Source of the DNA: an uncultured Eubacteriales bacterium
GTDB taxonomy: Bacteria; Bacillota; Clostridia; Oscillospirales; Acutalibacteraceae
DNA length: 53,700 bases
Reading direction: 5' to 3'
NCBI GenBank assembly: GCA_900316385.1
Contig: ONCP01000014.1
Location: 1 to 53,700 of the forward strand
The notes beneath the pieces are model-generated. The model did not search any database, was not told the origin of the DNA, and saw nothing but the letters and a program-made list of their open reading frames with translations. The position numbers and the translations under genes are program-made. Below are positions 8,118-15,874 of the stretch, one piece after another; the stretch's first letter is position 1, and each line of letters starts with the position of its first letter.

Positions 8118-8564
8118 CTAGTTATTGCCAATCATTTCGTCAAGTATCTCGGCGGCGGTACGGACGATCTCGGGGCAGGGGCGTTTTTTGTAGTATTCGG
8201 CTGTCCGTTTTTCGGGGTCAAGACCCTTCGCGGCGCCCGTTGAGGCAAGCAGCTCGCGGCAGATTATCGAGCCGTTCATTTCCCTGAATCGGCTTGCGAA
8301 CTCCTGCACCAGCTTGTAGTGCGCTTTTTTAGCCTCGTGGTCGTCGGGAGCGTTAGAGCCTTTTACAAGCCCGAGCACCATCGCCGCGCCGCTCACGGCT
8401 CCGCAAACCTCTCGCATCCTTCCGAGCCCGCCTCCGAACGACTGAGCGATCTTCGCGGCGGTGTCGTCATCTAACCCTGTTACGTCCGAAAACGCCAGCA
8501 GGACCGCCTGAGAGCAGTTATAGCCGTTTCTGAAAAGCGCTTCCGCTTTTTCTCCGTGTTTCAT
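8118..8564 (-). CDS. C_GCAxxG_C_C family redox-type protein
   Basis: 148 residues from ATG 8564 (AGAAGTGA upstream, about 6 bases); an upstream in-frame ATG at 8615 lacks a site and overlaps the promoter area. The family pattern of widely spaced cysteines is present: C in GYNCSQAV, then EVCGAVSGAAMVLG (the C-GAxxG element), then SIICRELL, then RPCPEIV. The family is predicted to bind a metal or act in redox, often encoded near transporters or oxidoreductases in anaerobes; no such partner is adjacent. N-terminal helix MKHGEKAEALFRNGYNCSQ is typical. Function is unproven. Confidence 0.85.
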   Translation of the reverse strand: MKHGEKAEALFRNGYNCSQAVLLAFSDVTGLDDDTAAKIAQSFGGGLGRMREVCGAVSGAAMVLGLVKGSNAPDDHEAKKAHYKLVQEFASRFREMNGSIICRELLASTGAAKGLDPEKRTAEYYKKRPCPEIVRTAAEILDEMIGNN

Positions 8565-8707
8565 CGCAGTCACTTCTTTCTGATCAGGTAAGTATTTGTT
8601 ACTTAAATAATACATTATTTTTCAGCAAAAGTCACGCATATTTTATCCCTGAATTACGTATTTTATAATTACGTTAGTATTGAAATTAAATTTTTGAGGT
8701 GAAAACG

Positions 8708-8920
8708 ATGGAATATCAAAGCCTGACTCAGCTTTTGAGCTCAAGCCGAGCCGACCGCAGTTACTTTATGTCGCTGCCCGTAGAGCTTCAGCTTGAGCTG
8801 CACAAGCGCGATAAGAGCATTTCTACGGCGGTCGAGCTGAGGCAAGCGGTCGAGTCGATCAACCGCGGCAACAGATATAAGGCGAACGAGAACGTTCCGC
8901 ACGAGTATTCGCTGTACTGA
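8708..8920 (+). CDS. small hypothetical protein
   Basis: 70 residues from ATG 8708; a TTTGAGGTG site lies 6-7 bases before it (a GTG start at 8699 lies inside this site and is less likely). No family recognised. The sequence is helical and charged (YQSLTQLLSSSRADRSYF, LPVELQLELHKRD, STAVELRQAVESIN), with no Cys and no membrane segment. A TATAAT-like box near 8661 precedes it, and a strong terminator follows 17 bases after the stop, so it is a single-gene transcription unit. The codon use resembles the neighbours, which supports a real gene. Confidence 0.65.
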   Translation: MEYQSLTQLLSSSRADRSYFMSLPVELQLELHKRDKSISTAVELRQAVESINRGNRYKANENVPHEYSLY

Positions 8921-8937
8921 ATTAGTTTAAACAAAAA

Positions 8938-8972
8938 CCTCTTGAGCATACTACTCAAGAGGTGATTTTTTT
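8938..8972 (+). terminator. rho-independent terminator
   Basis: CCTCTTGAG (8938-8946) pairs with CTCAAGAGG (8954-8962), followed by TGATTTTTTT. Perfect 9-bp stem. Confidence 0.85.
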
Positions 8973-9040
8973 GAATGATGAAAAAGAGATACAGCCGCTG
9001 GAGTGCCCTCCGCGCGAGAACACGGTCGTGAGCGAGCCCG

Positions 9041-9850
9041 TCAGGAACGGGGAAGAGAAGAGGGCTTCAGAAGCTCCGCGGGAACAGCGAGCCATTCCCT
9101 GACGAACATCGCGGGGTATGTGACGGCTCCGACAAAGCCGTTTTCCGTGTTGACTGAGGTGATATCGCCCCGAACGCCCTGTTTGCGGGCGATGATCCTC
9201 GCTCTGAACTGGTGGTAGCTGTCAGTGACGACCGCGATATTTGGCTCAAGCTTGTTTTCTTTGATGATCTTTATCGAAAATCTGATGTTTTGCTCGGTGT
9301 TTGTCGCCTTGTCCTCGCGGTAGATACGCTCGGGCGCGATCCCGTCGGCGGTCATACACTCGTACATACACTGAGCCTCGCTCATGATTTCGTCGCTGCC
9401 CTGACCTCCCGTTACCACGGCAACGGAGCCGCTGTGACTTTTCAGATATTCTTCACCCGCGTCTATCCTCTGTCTGAGAAGCGTGCTCGGACCCCACGGC
9501 TTTACCTGCGCGCCCAGCACGACCGCGGTGGAGCGGCTGTTTTCGTCGGGCGCTCTCAGCGAAAAGCAGATCATCAGTCCGCTGACCGCGACAGCGTACA
9601 CGGCGAACGCCGTCAGCAGAGCGTTTATAACCGTCCATATGATTTTTGTCGCCTTGCGCCGCAGGAATAATTCTCTGAAAGAACTATAAAGCGCGGCGGC
9701 GCCGAATCGGAATATAAAATAAAGACAGATCGCTATGCCAAGGACGTTTCCGACGTGGAACACGCCGTAAGCGGCGGGCGCGATGAATAAGAACAGAAGG
9801 AACGCCGAAACCACTGTCACGGCGCTCCCGATTATTTTTTTGCGTTTCAT
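9041..9850 (-). CDS. YdcF/SanA-type DUF218 membrane protein
   Basis: 269 residues from ATG 9850 (AGAGGT 5 bases upstream, 2 bases after the nrdG stop). Two to three N-terminal membrane helices (VVSAFLLFLFIAPAAYGVF; LGIAICLYFIFRFGAAAL; IIWTVINALLTAFAVYAVAV) are followed by a DUF218 domain starting STAVVLGAQVKP, with VTGGQGSDE and the DKATNTEQNI and TDSYHQFRA blocks. DUF218 proteins are linked to envelope biogenesis in other bacteria; the substrate is unknown. It is co-transcribed with nrdD-nrdG, a link without evident functional reason. Function beyond the family is not inferred. Confidence 0.85.
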   Translation of the reverse strand: MKRKKIIGSAVTVVSAFLLFLFIAPAAYGVFHVGNVLGIAICLYFIFRFGAAALYSSFRELFLRRKATKIIWTVINALLTAFAVYAVAVSGLMICFSLRAPDENSRSTAVVLGAQVKPWGPSTLLRQRIDAGEEYLKSHSGSVAVVTGGQGSDEIMSEAQCMYECMTADGIAPERIYREDKATNTEQNIRFSIKIIKENKLEPNIAVVTDSYHQFRARIIARKQGVRGDITSVNTENGFVGAVTYPAMFVREWLAVPAELLKPSSLPRS

Positions 9851-9852
9851 TG

Positions 9853-10395
9853 TCAACCTCTTGTTCTGGTGCCGTCGTAGAGCGTGTCCTCGTTGACTGA
9901 CACCGCCTTGCCCTGTCTCAGGCTTTCGGGCACATCGAGAAAGCGCTGATTCTTACTGCCACGGAACAGCAGCATAAGACTGCGCTGCTCTAGGATGAAC
10001 GGTCCGTCCACAAGGAAGTCGAGGTTTTCCAGCAGACGCCGCCATTCGGGCTTCTCGTCGCTTCCTGCGAGCAGTTCCTCGAAGGTGTATCCTGAGTAGG
10101 ACATCACGTTTAAGCCGTTCTGACGGGCTTTGAGAGCCAATTCCGCCAGCGCCTCGGCCTGACAGAAGGGTTCGCCTCCCGAGAAGGTCAAGCCCTGAAG
10201 TATCGGGTTCTTCAGGGCGATCGCGAGTATCTTGTCAACGTCGCCCGAATGCCGCGGCTCAAATGCCCACGTCTCGGGATTGTGACAGCCCTTGCAGTGG
10301 TGAGGACAGCCCTGAGTAAATATCGTCATTCGAATACCGGGGCCGTCAACGATACTCTCGCTGACAACCCCCGATAAATTAAGCTTTGTTCCCAT
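9853..10395 (-). CDS. nrdG: anaerobic ribonucleoside-triphosphate reductase activating protein
   Basis: 180 residues. A radical SAM enzyme with the cluster motif CPHHCKGCHNP (CxxxCxxC, Cys30/34/37) and the GGEPF motif (about residues 94-98). NrdG uses a [4Fe-4S] cluster and S-adenosylmethionine to make the glycyl radical of NrdD. The start overlaps the nrdD stop by one base (TAATG), showing translational coupling. Length is normal, slightly extended at the C terminus. It lies second in nrdD-nrdG-ydcF. Confidence 0.95.
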   Translation of the reverse strand: MGTKLNLSGVVSESIVDGPGIRMTIFTQGCPHHCKGCHNPETWAFEPRHSGDVDKILAIALKNPILQGLTFSGGEPFCQAEALAELALKARQNGLNVMSYSGYTFEELLAGSDEKPEWRRLLENLDFLVDGPFILEQRSLMLLFRGSKNQRFLDVPESLRQGKAVSVNEDTLYDGTRTRG

Positions 10396-12755
10396 TATGC
10401 TGTTTCTTCGTCGAGCAGGCTCATATCAAGGCTTTCGCCGATGGCGTGCTTTACTCTGTCCTCGACCTCTTTGCGCTTGGCGTCGTTGAAGCGGTCGAGC
10501 GTGCCTACGAGGTAGCCCGTGATCCTGCGGATACGCTCAAAGCCCGTTCCGCTCTCGCCGTCCTTACGTCCGCAGACGGGGCAGTAGTCGCCGATGATAC
10601 CTGTGTGTCCGCAAACGGGGTCGCGGTCTACGGGGTGGTTGATCGAGCCGTAGCCGACGCCGCATTCCTTCATCTGACGGATGACCGCCTCGAACGCGTC
10701 GAGGTTCTGAGAGGGATCGCCGTCAAGCTCGATGTAAGAGATATGACCGCCGTTGGTGAGGTTGTGGTACGGAGCCTCGATCCTGATCTTGTCAAAAGCG
10801 GAAATGTTGTAGTAAACGGGTACGTGGAAGGAGTTGGTGTAATACTCTCTGTCCGTAACACCGGGAATGGTGCCGAAGCGCTCGCGGTCGATCCTTACGA
10901 AACGACCCGAAAGACCCTCGGCGGGAGTGCCGATGAGCGCGAAGTTGAGCTGATACTTCTGAGTAGCCTCGTTCATCTTCTTTCTCATATAGCCGATGAT
11001 CTCAAGACCGAGCTTCTGGGCGCTTTCGCTCTCGCCGTGGTGCTTGCCCACAAGCGCCTTGAGGCACTCGGCAAGTCCGATAAAGCCGACCGTGAGCGAG
11101 CCGTGCTTGAGCACGTCGCGTACAGAGTCGTTGGGGCCGAGCTTCTCGGAGTCGAGCCATACGCCCTGACCCATAAGGAAGGGATAGTTCTTGACGAGCT
11201 TGGAGCACTGGATCTCAAAGCGCTCAAGAAGCTGCTCAATGCAGAGCTCGCACATTCTGTCAAGCTGCTCAAAGAAGAAATCGACGTTCTTGTTCGAGAG
11301 GATCGCGAGACGGGGGAGATTGATCGAGGTGAAGCTGAGGTTGCCTCTGCCGTAGGTCTGCTCGCGGTCGGGATCGTAGATGTTGCCGATAACTCTTGTG
11401 CGGCAGCCCATATATGCGACCTCTGTCTCGGGGTGGCCTTCCTTGTAGTACTGCTTGTTGTAGGGAGCGTCGAGGAAGGAGTAGTTGGGGAAGAGACGCT
11501 TTGCGGAAACCTTCATAGTTTCCTTGTATATGTCATAGTTGGGGTCGCCGGGGTTGTAGTTTACGCCCTCCTTGACCTTGAAGATCTGAATGGGGAAGAT
11601 GGGGGTCTCGCCGTTTCCGAGACCTCTGTCCGTCGCCTTGAGGATGTTCTTCATTACCATTCTGCCCTCGGGCGAGGTGTCAGTGCCGTAGTTGAGCGAG
11701 GAGAAGGGGATCTGAGCGCCCGCGCGGCTGTGCATTGTGTTGAGGTTGTGGATCAGAGCCTCCATAGCCTGGAAGGTAGCGCGGTCGGTCTCGCTTTCGG
11801 CGTGTCTGAACGCGAAGCGCTGGAGCTTGCCCGCGAGCTTTTCGCCGTATTTCTCGGTGAGGAGCTTGTTCTCGGCCTGCTTGTAGGCAGGGCTGTTGTC
11901 CTCGAGCTTCGGCCATTCGCCCGCGATCTCCTCGGCCTCGTCGCAGAGAGCCTTTGTCACTTCCTTGGCGTTTTCCTCGTCGCAGAGAAGCTCGATTGCT
12001 CTCTCAAGGTTCTGGCGGTAACGCTTGCGGTAGGTCTTGGCAACGCCCGGAGCCATTGAGTAGTCAAAATTCGGAACACTCTGACCGCCGTGCTGGTCGT
12101 TCTGGTTGGACTGGATGGCGATACACGCGAGAGCGGAGTAGGACTGGATGTCGTTGGGCTCTCTGAGGTAGCCGTGACCCGTGGAGAAGCCGCCCTTAAA
12201 GAGCTTGATAAGGTCGATCTGACAGCAGGTCGTGGTAAGGGTGAGGAAGTCGAGGTCGTGGATATGGATATCGCCGTTGAGGTGAGCCTTGGAGTGCTTG
12301 GGGTTGAGGATATACATATGGTAGAACTGCTTTGCGCCCTCGGAGCCGTATTTGAGCATTGTGCCCATAGCGGTGTCGCCGTCGATGTTGGCGTTTTCAC
12401 GCTTGACGTCGTTGTCCTTTGCCGCCTTAAAGGTCAGATCCTCATAGATCTTCATCAGCTTTGTGTTCATATCGCGTACTCTCGTGCGCTCGGCTCTGTA
12501 AAGGATGAACTCCTTTGCCGTGCGCGCGTGGCCGTTCTCGATAAGCACCTTTTCTACGGTGTCCTGAACGTGCTCAACGGTGGGCTGTGCCTCGCCCGAC
12601 TGCTCCAGTACGCCGAGAACCTCCTTGGCGAGATTTTCCGCTGTCTCGTAGTTTGTGCCGCCGATCGCCTGCGCCGCCTTGTAGATCGCCTGTGTGATTT
12701 TCTCCAGATCAAAGTCCGCCGTGCGGCCGTCGCGCTTCATAATTTTTGTAATCAT
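10395..12755 (-). CDS. nrdD: anaerobic ribonucleoside-triphosphate reductase
   Basis: 786 residues from ATG 12755 (GGGAGGT 8 bases upstream; an in-frame TTG at 12773 overlaps that site). Class III reductase making dNTPs under anoxia. N-terminal ATP-cone (KRDGRTADFDLEKITQAIYK, about 5-95) for allosteric control; catalytic barrel with the C-terminal zinc site (CGHTGIIGDYCPVCGR, about 732-747); glycyl radical loop RITGYLVGT (about 757-765). Paired with its activase NrdG downstream. Upstream NrdR boxes point to NrdR control. Anaerobic metabolism fits the rest of the window. Confidence 0.97.
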   Translation of the reverse strand: MITKIMKRDGRTADFDLEKITQAIYKAAQAIGGTNYETAENLAKEVLGVLEQSGEAQPTVEHVQDTVEKVLIENGHARTAKEFILYRAERTRVRDMNTKLMKIYEDLTFKAAKDNDVKRENANIDGDTAMGTMLKYGSEGAKQFYHMYILNPKHSKAHLNGDIHIHDLDFLTLTTTCCQIDLIKLFKGGFSTGHGYLREPNDIQSYSALACIAIQSNQNDQHGGQSVPNFDYSMAPGVAKTYRKRYRQNLERAIELLCDEENAKEVTKALCDEAEEIAGEWPKLEDNSPAYKQAENKLLTEKYGEKLAGKLQRFAFRHAESETDRATFQAMEALIHNLNTMHSRAGAQIPFSSLNYGTDTSPEGRMVMKNILKATDRGLGNGETPIFPIQIFKVKEGVNYNPGDPNYDIYKETMKVSAKRLFPNYSFLDAPYNKQYYKEGHPETEVAYMGCRTRVIGNIYDPDREQTYGRGNLSFTSINLPRLAILSNKNVDFFFEQLDRMCELCIEQLLERFEIQCSKLVKNYPFLMGQGVWLDSEKLGPNDSVRDVLKHGSLTVGFIGLAECLKALVGKHHGESESAQKLGLEIIGYMRKKMNEATQKYQLNFALIGTPAEGLSGRFVRIDRERFGTIPGVTDREYYTNSFHVPVYYNISAFDKIRIEAPYHNLTNGGHISYIELDGDPSQNLDAFEAVIRQMKECGVGYGSINHPVDRDPVCGHTGIIGDYCPVCGRKDGESGTGFERIRRITGYLVGTLDRFNDAKRKEVEDRVKHAIGESLDMSLLDEETA

Positions 12756-12805
12756 TTTCACGTTACCTCCCAAATTACAGATTTGTAAATGTTAATTCTT
12801 CTAAA

Positions 12806-12821
12806 ACACAATATCTTGTGG
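12806..12821 (-). promoter_or_regulatory. NrdR box (proximal)
   Basis: ACACAATATCTTGTGG agrees with the NrdR box consensus acaCwAtATaTwGwGt in nearly all positions, 50 bp before the nrdD start. NrdR is the known dATP/ATP-sensing repressor of ribonucleotide reductase genes. Confidence 0.7.
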
Positions 12822-12960
12822 TCTCTCTCTGAGTGCCTGCACATTATAGCGGATTTTTGCTGTTTCGTCAATTAGTAAAAGTGACTAAGATATAAATAAT
12901 ATTTTGTGCAATACGAGCAGAAATAAATAATAAATTTTTTTTAGAGAATTAAACGACATA

Positions 12961-13007
12961 AAACTACAATTTGTGCCGCGTTTTGGGACAAATACTATAT
13001 GTTGTGT
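12961..13007 (-). promoter_or_regulatory. NrdR box pair (distal)
   Basis: AAACTACAATTTGTGC (12961-12976, partial match) and ATACTATATGTTGTGT (12992-13007, near-perfect match) are spaced 31 bp start to start, three helical turns, the spacing expected for paired NrdR boxes. A weaker candidate AAATAATATTTTGTGC is at 12894-12909. Confidence 0.6.
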
Positions 13008-13051
13008 TCTTTAAAGTTTTGTAATCAATTGATTACTAGGGTGTAGGAATT

Positions 13052-13137
13052 GTAAGTTGAAAGTTGAAAGTGGATAGTTGAAAGTTGCCATCCGTCATTT
13101 AAAACTTTCCATTTTCCACTTTCCACTTTCAACTTAA
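13052..13137. repeat. inverted pair of GTTGAAAGTGG-type repeat tracts
   Basis: AAGTTGAAAGTTGAAAGTGG with more units (13052-13087) is followed by its reverse complement type (AAAACTTTCC... to ...CTTTCAACTT, 13101-13136). The two could form a long hairpin. Confidence 0.65.
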
Positions 13138-13144
13138 AAAGCAG

Positions 13145-13470
13145 GTGAGTGCACCCTCGTCAGTGGGACAACGGACCCGTGAGCCACGGGAGCCGATTCC
13201 GCCTTTGGAAAGCAATGCATTTGTTTAAAACATCATCAACGGCGGGTCAAGCTTCGTAGATGAACCTGTCCTCCCGCAGCAAGTCGGTGAGTGAACGCAG
13301 GTAAGTGGGACAACGGACCCGTGAGCCACGGGAGCCGATTCCGCCTTTGGAAAGTTTTGCGTTTGTTATAAATTTCATCAACGGCGGGTCAAGCTTCGTT
13401 GATGAACTTTTCCTCCCGCAGCAAGTCGGTGAGTGCACCCACGTAAGTGGGACAACGGACTTCTGACCGA
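13145..13470 (+). repeat. 142-bp tandem direct repeat, about 2.3 copies
   Basis: GTGAGTGNAC begins at 13145, 13287 and 13429: a period of exactly 142 bp. Each full unit contains GGGACAACGGACCCGTGAGC, CACGGGAGCCGATTCCGCC, and ATCAACGGCGGGTCAAGCTT. Local hairpins are visible: CCCGT-GAGCC-ACGGG, TCATCAACG...CGTTGATGA and, in the third copy, CCCAC-GTAA-GTGGG. No reading frame is shared. It fills most of the gap between nrdD and the pseudogene at 13547. Confidence 0.85.
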
Positions 13471-13546
13471 GCCGCACTGAGTGCGACGTGGACATAATAA
13501 AAAAAGGGACTGCCGAAGCAGTCCCTTAAATAAGGTTCAAATTAAC

Positions 13547-15498
13547 TTATTTAACCTTGATCTTAACAGTTACAACCTTGGAAGCAGCCTTGTAGTTCTT
13601 GGTGCCCGCAGCCTTAACTGTGATCTTAACAGTAACGGTCTTGCCCTTCTTTAAGCCCTTCTTAACAACGAGCTTACCGGACTTAACTGTAACCTTCTTG
13701 TTGTTGGTCGTTGTTGGTCTTATAAGTGACCTTACCCTGAGCCTTTTTAACCGTAACAACACTCTTGATGGTTGTGTCCTTCTTGGAGTTAGCTGTAACG
13801 GTTTTCTTAGCTGTAACCTTCATCGGGTTAGCGGCCTGTACAACCTTGATAGAAACAGTCTTGGAAACCTTGTTGTTGGTAGCAGTGATCTTAACTGTGC
13901 CAACGCCTTTTGCCTTAACGTTACCCTTAGCGTCTACGGTAGCAACCTTAGTCGGTAGTAGAGGTGCCGTAAGTGATGGTGGACTTTGTAGCCTTAAGAG
14001 TAACTACTGTCTTGGGAGCAGGAGCAGTTGTGGGAGCCTCAGTTGTGGGCTCTACGGGAGCGATAACCTCACAAGCAACAGCCTCGGGATCCTCACCTTC
14101 CTTAGTGGGTCTGGAAGCGAGAAGCTCGAATGTGAATACGAGTGTGGAGTTATCCTTCTCAACAGTTACATATGTGTTGTTGCCCATTCCGCCCGGATGC
14201 CATGTAACGCCACCCTTGTCGTTGATGTAAACGACCTTGAACTCATATCTGGGAGCGCCTGTGTCATCAGCGTTGTTAGCGGAGGAGGGAACGTTTGTGA
14301 ATGTCTGAGTCCAAACCTTACCGTCGGAACCCTCAACCTCAGTCATGGGAACGCCATAGTACCAGGGAGTCTCCCAACCCCACTCAGCGCCGCAAACTTC
14401 CTCGGAACCTACGAGGTAGAAGCCGGGAACTACTGCGGGAGCGGGCTCGGTTGTCTCAGCTGTGGGATCAGCTGTTGTGGGCTCTTCTGTTGCGGGAGCC
14501 TGTCCCTCGGCAACAGCGATAGTGAACTTAGCGCCGTCTCTTGTTGTAACGTCGACATTGGAGAGGTCGAGTGTAAGAGTTACGTCGGAGTATGCGTATT
14601 CTGAGAGAGAGAACTCAATGTTTCCTTCAGCGTTGTAAACAGCGTCGGTAGCCTCACCGAAAGCGGTGAATGTGCCGCCCCAGTTCTCAGCCCAGCCGCC
14701 GTTAGCAGCGAACTTAACTGCATAGTCGCCCTGCGAAACGCCTGCGAATGTGATGGTGTAAACGCCGTCAGCGCCTGTCATAACGTTAGCCTCGGCAGCG
14801 GGATCCCAGGAGATACCGTTGAGGAACTGCTTGTCGCCGTTAGCGTTACCGACAGCGGCAACAGAATTAACAACGAGCTCCTTGATAACGTCAACCTGAT
14901 CGCCGACAGCCTCGTATGTGAGAGTCTCGGGATCGAATACGATCGTTACGTCGCCTTCAGCCTTCATGTTGAACTTGTAGTTAGCGTCGCCGATCCACTG
15001 GTCGCCGTTAACAACTACCTTGAACTCATAAACGCCGCCCTCGGGGAGAGCAGTCTTTGTGAGTGTGAACTTACCGTCGTCGCCCTTTGTCATAACGTTT
15101 GTCTCGTCAGAGGGATCCCAACCGTAAGTTGTGTTGCCTGCGCCGCAGAGGTTAACGGAACCGCATACAACAGCTGTCTCAACAACGAGGGGCTCTTCTG
15201 TTGTGGGCTCTTCTGTTACGGGAGCCTCAGTTGTGGGAGCCTCAGTTGTGGGAGCCTCAGTTGTGGGAGCCTCAGTTGTGGGAGCCTCAGTTGTGGGAGC
15301 CTCAGTTGTGGGCTCTTCTGTTACGGGAATGGTAGGCTCTGTGGGGCCTGTGGGACCTGTGGGACCTGTGGGGTCTGTGATAGTACCTCTGATTACGGGA
15401 GCGGCAGCAGCTTCCTCAGCAGAAACACTAACCATAGCAACCGAAGCGAGCATAAGAACTGCAAGCACGAGAGCTATGATTTTCTTGAATTCTTTCAT
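13547..15498 (-). pseudogene. secreted surface protein with possible starch-binding modules, broken by two frameshifts
   Basis: Starts at ATG 15498 behind AAGGAGGAT with a signal peptide (MKEFKKIIALVLAVLMLASV...VSA). Order: GPT/PTTEA linker; two similar beta-sandwich repeats of about 95-110 residues (GWDPSDETNVMTKGDDGKF / SWDPAAEANVMTGADGVYT) like the X25-type modules of pullulanases; a further module (VGSEEVCGAEWGWETPWYY); an Ig-like domain; and an 85-residue Lys-rich C-terminal domain (KVTAKKTVTANSKK) almost the same as that of the amylase at 27114-29255. The frame is lost at about 13950 (one extra base, modulo 3) and again at 13700-13719 (10-bp duplication); the protein reads on well in each new frame down to the stop at 13547. 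Either a recent pseudogene or sequence errors. Starch binding is inferred. Confidence 0.75.
15221..15310 (-). repeat. 15-bp coding tandem repeat, six exact units
   Basis: GGAGCCTCAGTTGTG repeats six times without change; read on the minus strand each encodes five residues of a PTTEA linker. A 9-bp GGACCTGTG-type repeat (GPT) lies nearby at about 15341-15370. Both are slippage-prone. Confidence 0.9.
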
Positions 15499-15598
15499 TG
15501 GAAAAAATCCTCCTTCTAAATATTTTCGGTTTAAAACCATTTTTATTATAAATGAATTTATTGAATAAATCAATAGTTAATGTCGAAAAATTCACTCA

Positions 15599-15827
15599 AC
15601 ACTGCCCAAAAATATTTCACGAATGTAATAAAAATCTGTGTAGTATTTTTTTATTCCGTTTTAGAATTATTATCATCATAAAGCAAACCAAAACAACCGA
15701 AATCAACCGAAAACAACCGAAATCAACCGAAACAAGCAAAGAAAAAGAAGAAGAAAAAGAAGATAAAGAAGAAAAAGACAAAGAAGATAAAGATAACGAT
15801 AACGAGGACGATAAAAAAGAAGATAAA
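15599..15827. other. gene-free low-complexity stretch
   Basis: Contains four 10-bp units CAACCGAAA(T/A/C) at 15694-15733 and then a purine-only type tract of GAAAAAGA/GATAAAGA units (15736-15830). An open frame across it gives only Lys/Glu/Asp repeats and is not regarded as a gene. Confidence 0.55.
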
Positions 15828-15828
15828 G

Positions 15829-15856
15829 AAAAAGGCTCCGACATTTCGGAGCCTTT
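15829..15856 (-). terminator. rho-independent terminator of the symporter gene
   Basis: On the minus strand GGCTCCGA-AATG-TCGGAGCC is followed by TTTTTCTTT, 18 bases after the stop of the gene at 15875-17428. Confidence 0.8.
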
Positions 15857-15874
15857 GAGCGCGAGAGCGCGAGA

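Noticed and set aside
9003..9218. 71-residue plus-strand frame overlapping the ydcF-like gene
   Set aside because: Arg/Glu-rich antisense of the C terminus of the membrane protein; no ribosome-binding site.
10386..12059. 557-residue plus-strand open frame opposite nrdD
   Set aside because: Shadow of the minus-strand nrdD gene, which has all catalytic motifs; the plus frame shows Val/Leu/Glu-rich antisense composition and no ribosome-binding site.
13145..13470. CRISPR array
   Set aside because: The 142-bp units are nearly identical along their whole length, with no short repeat/variable spacer pattern and no cas genes.
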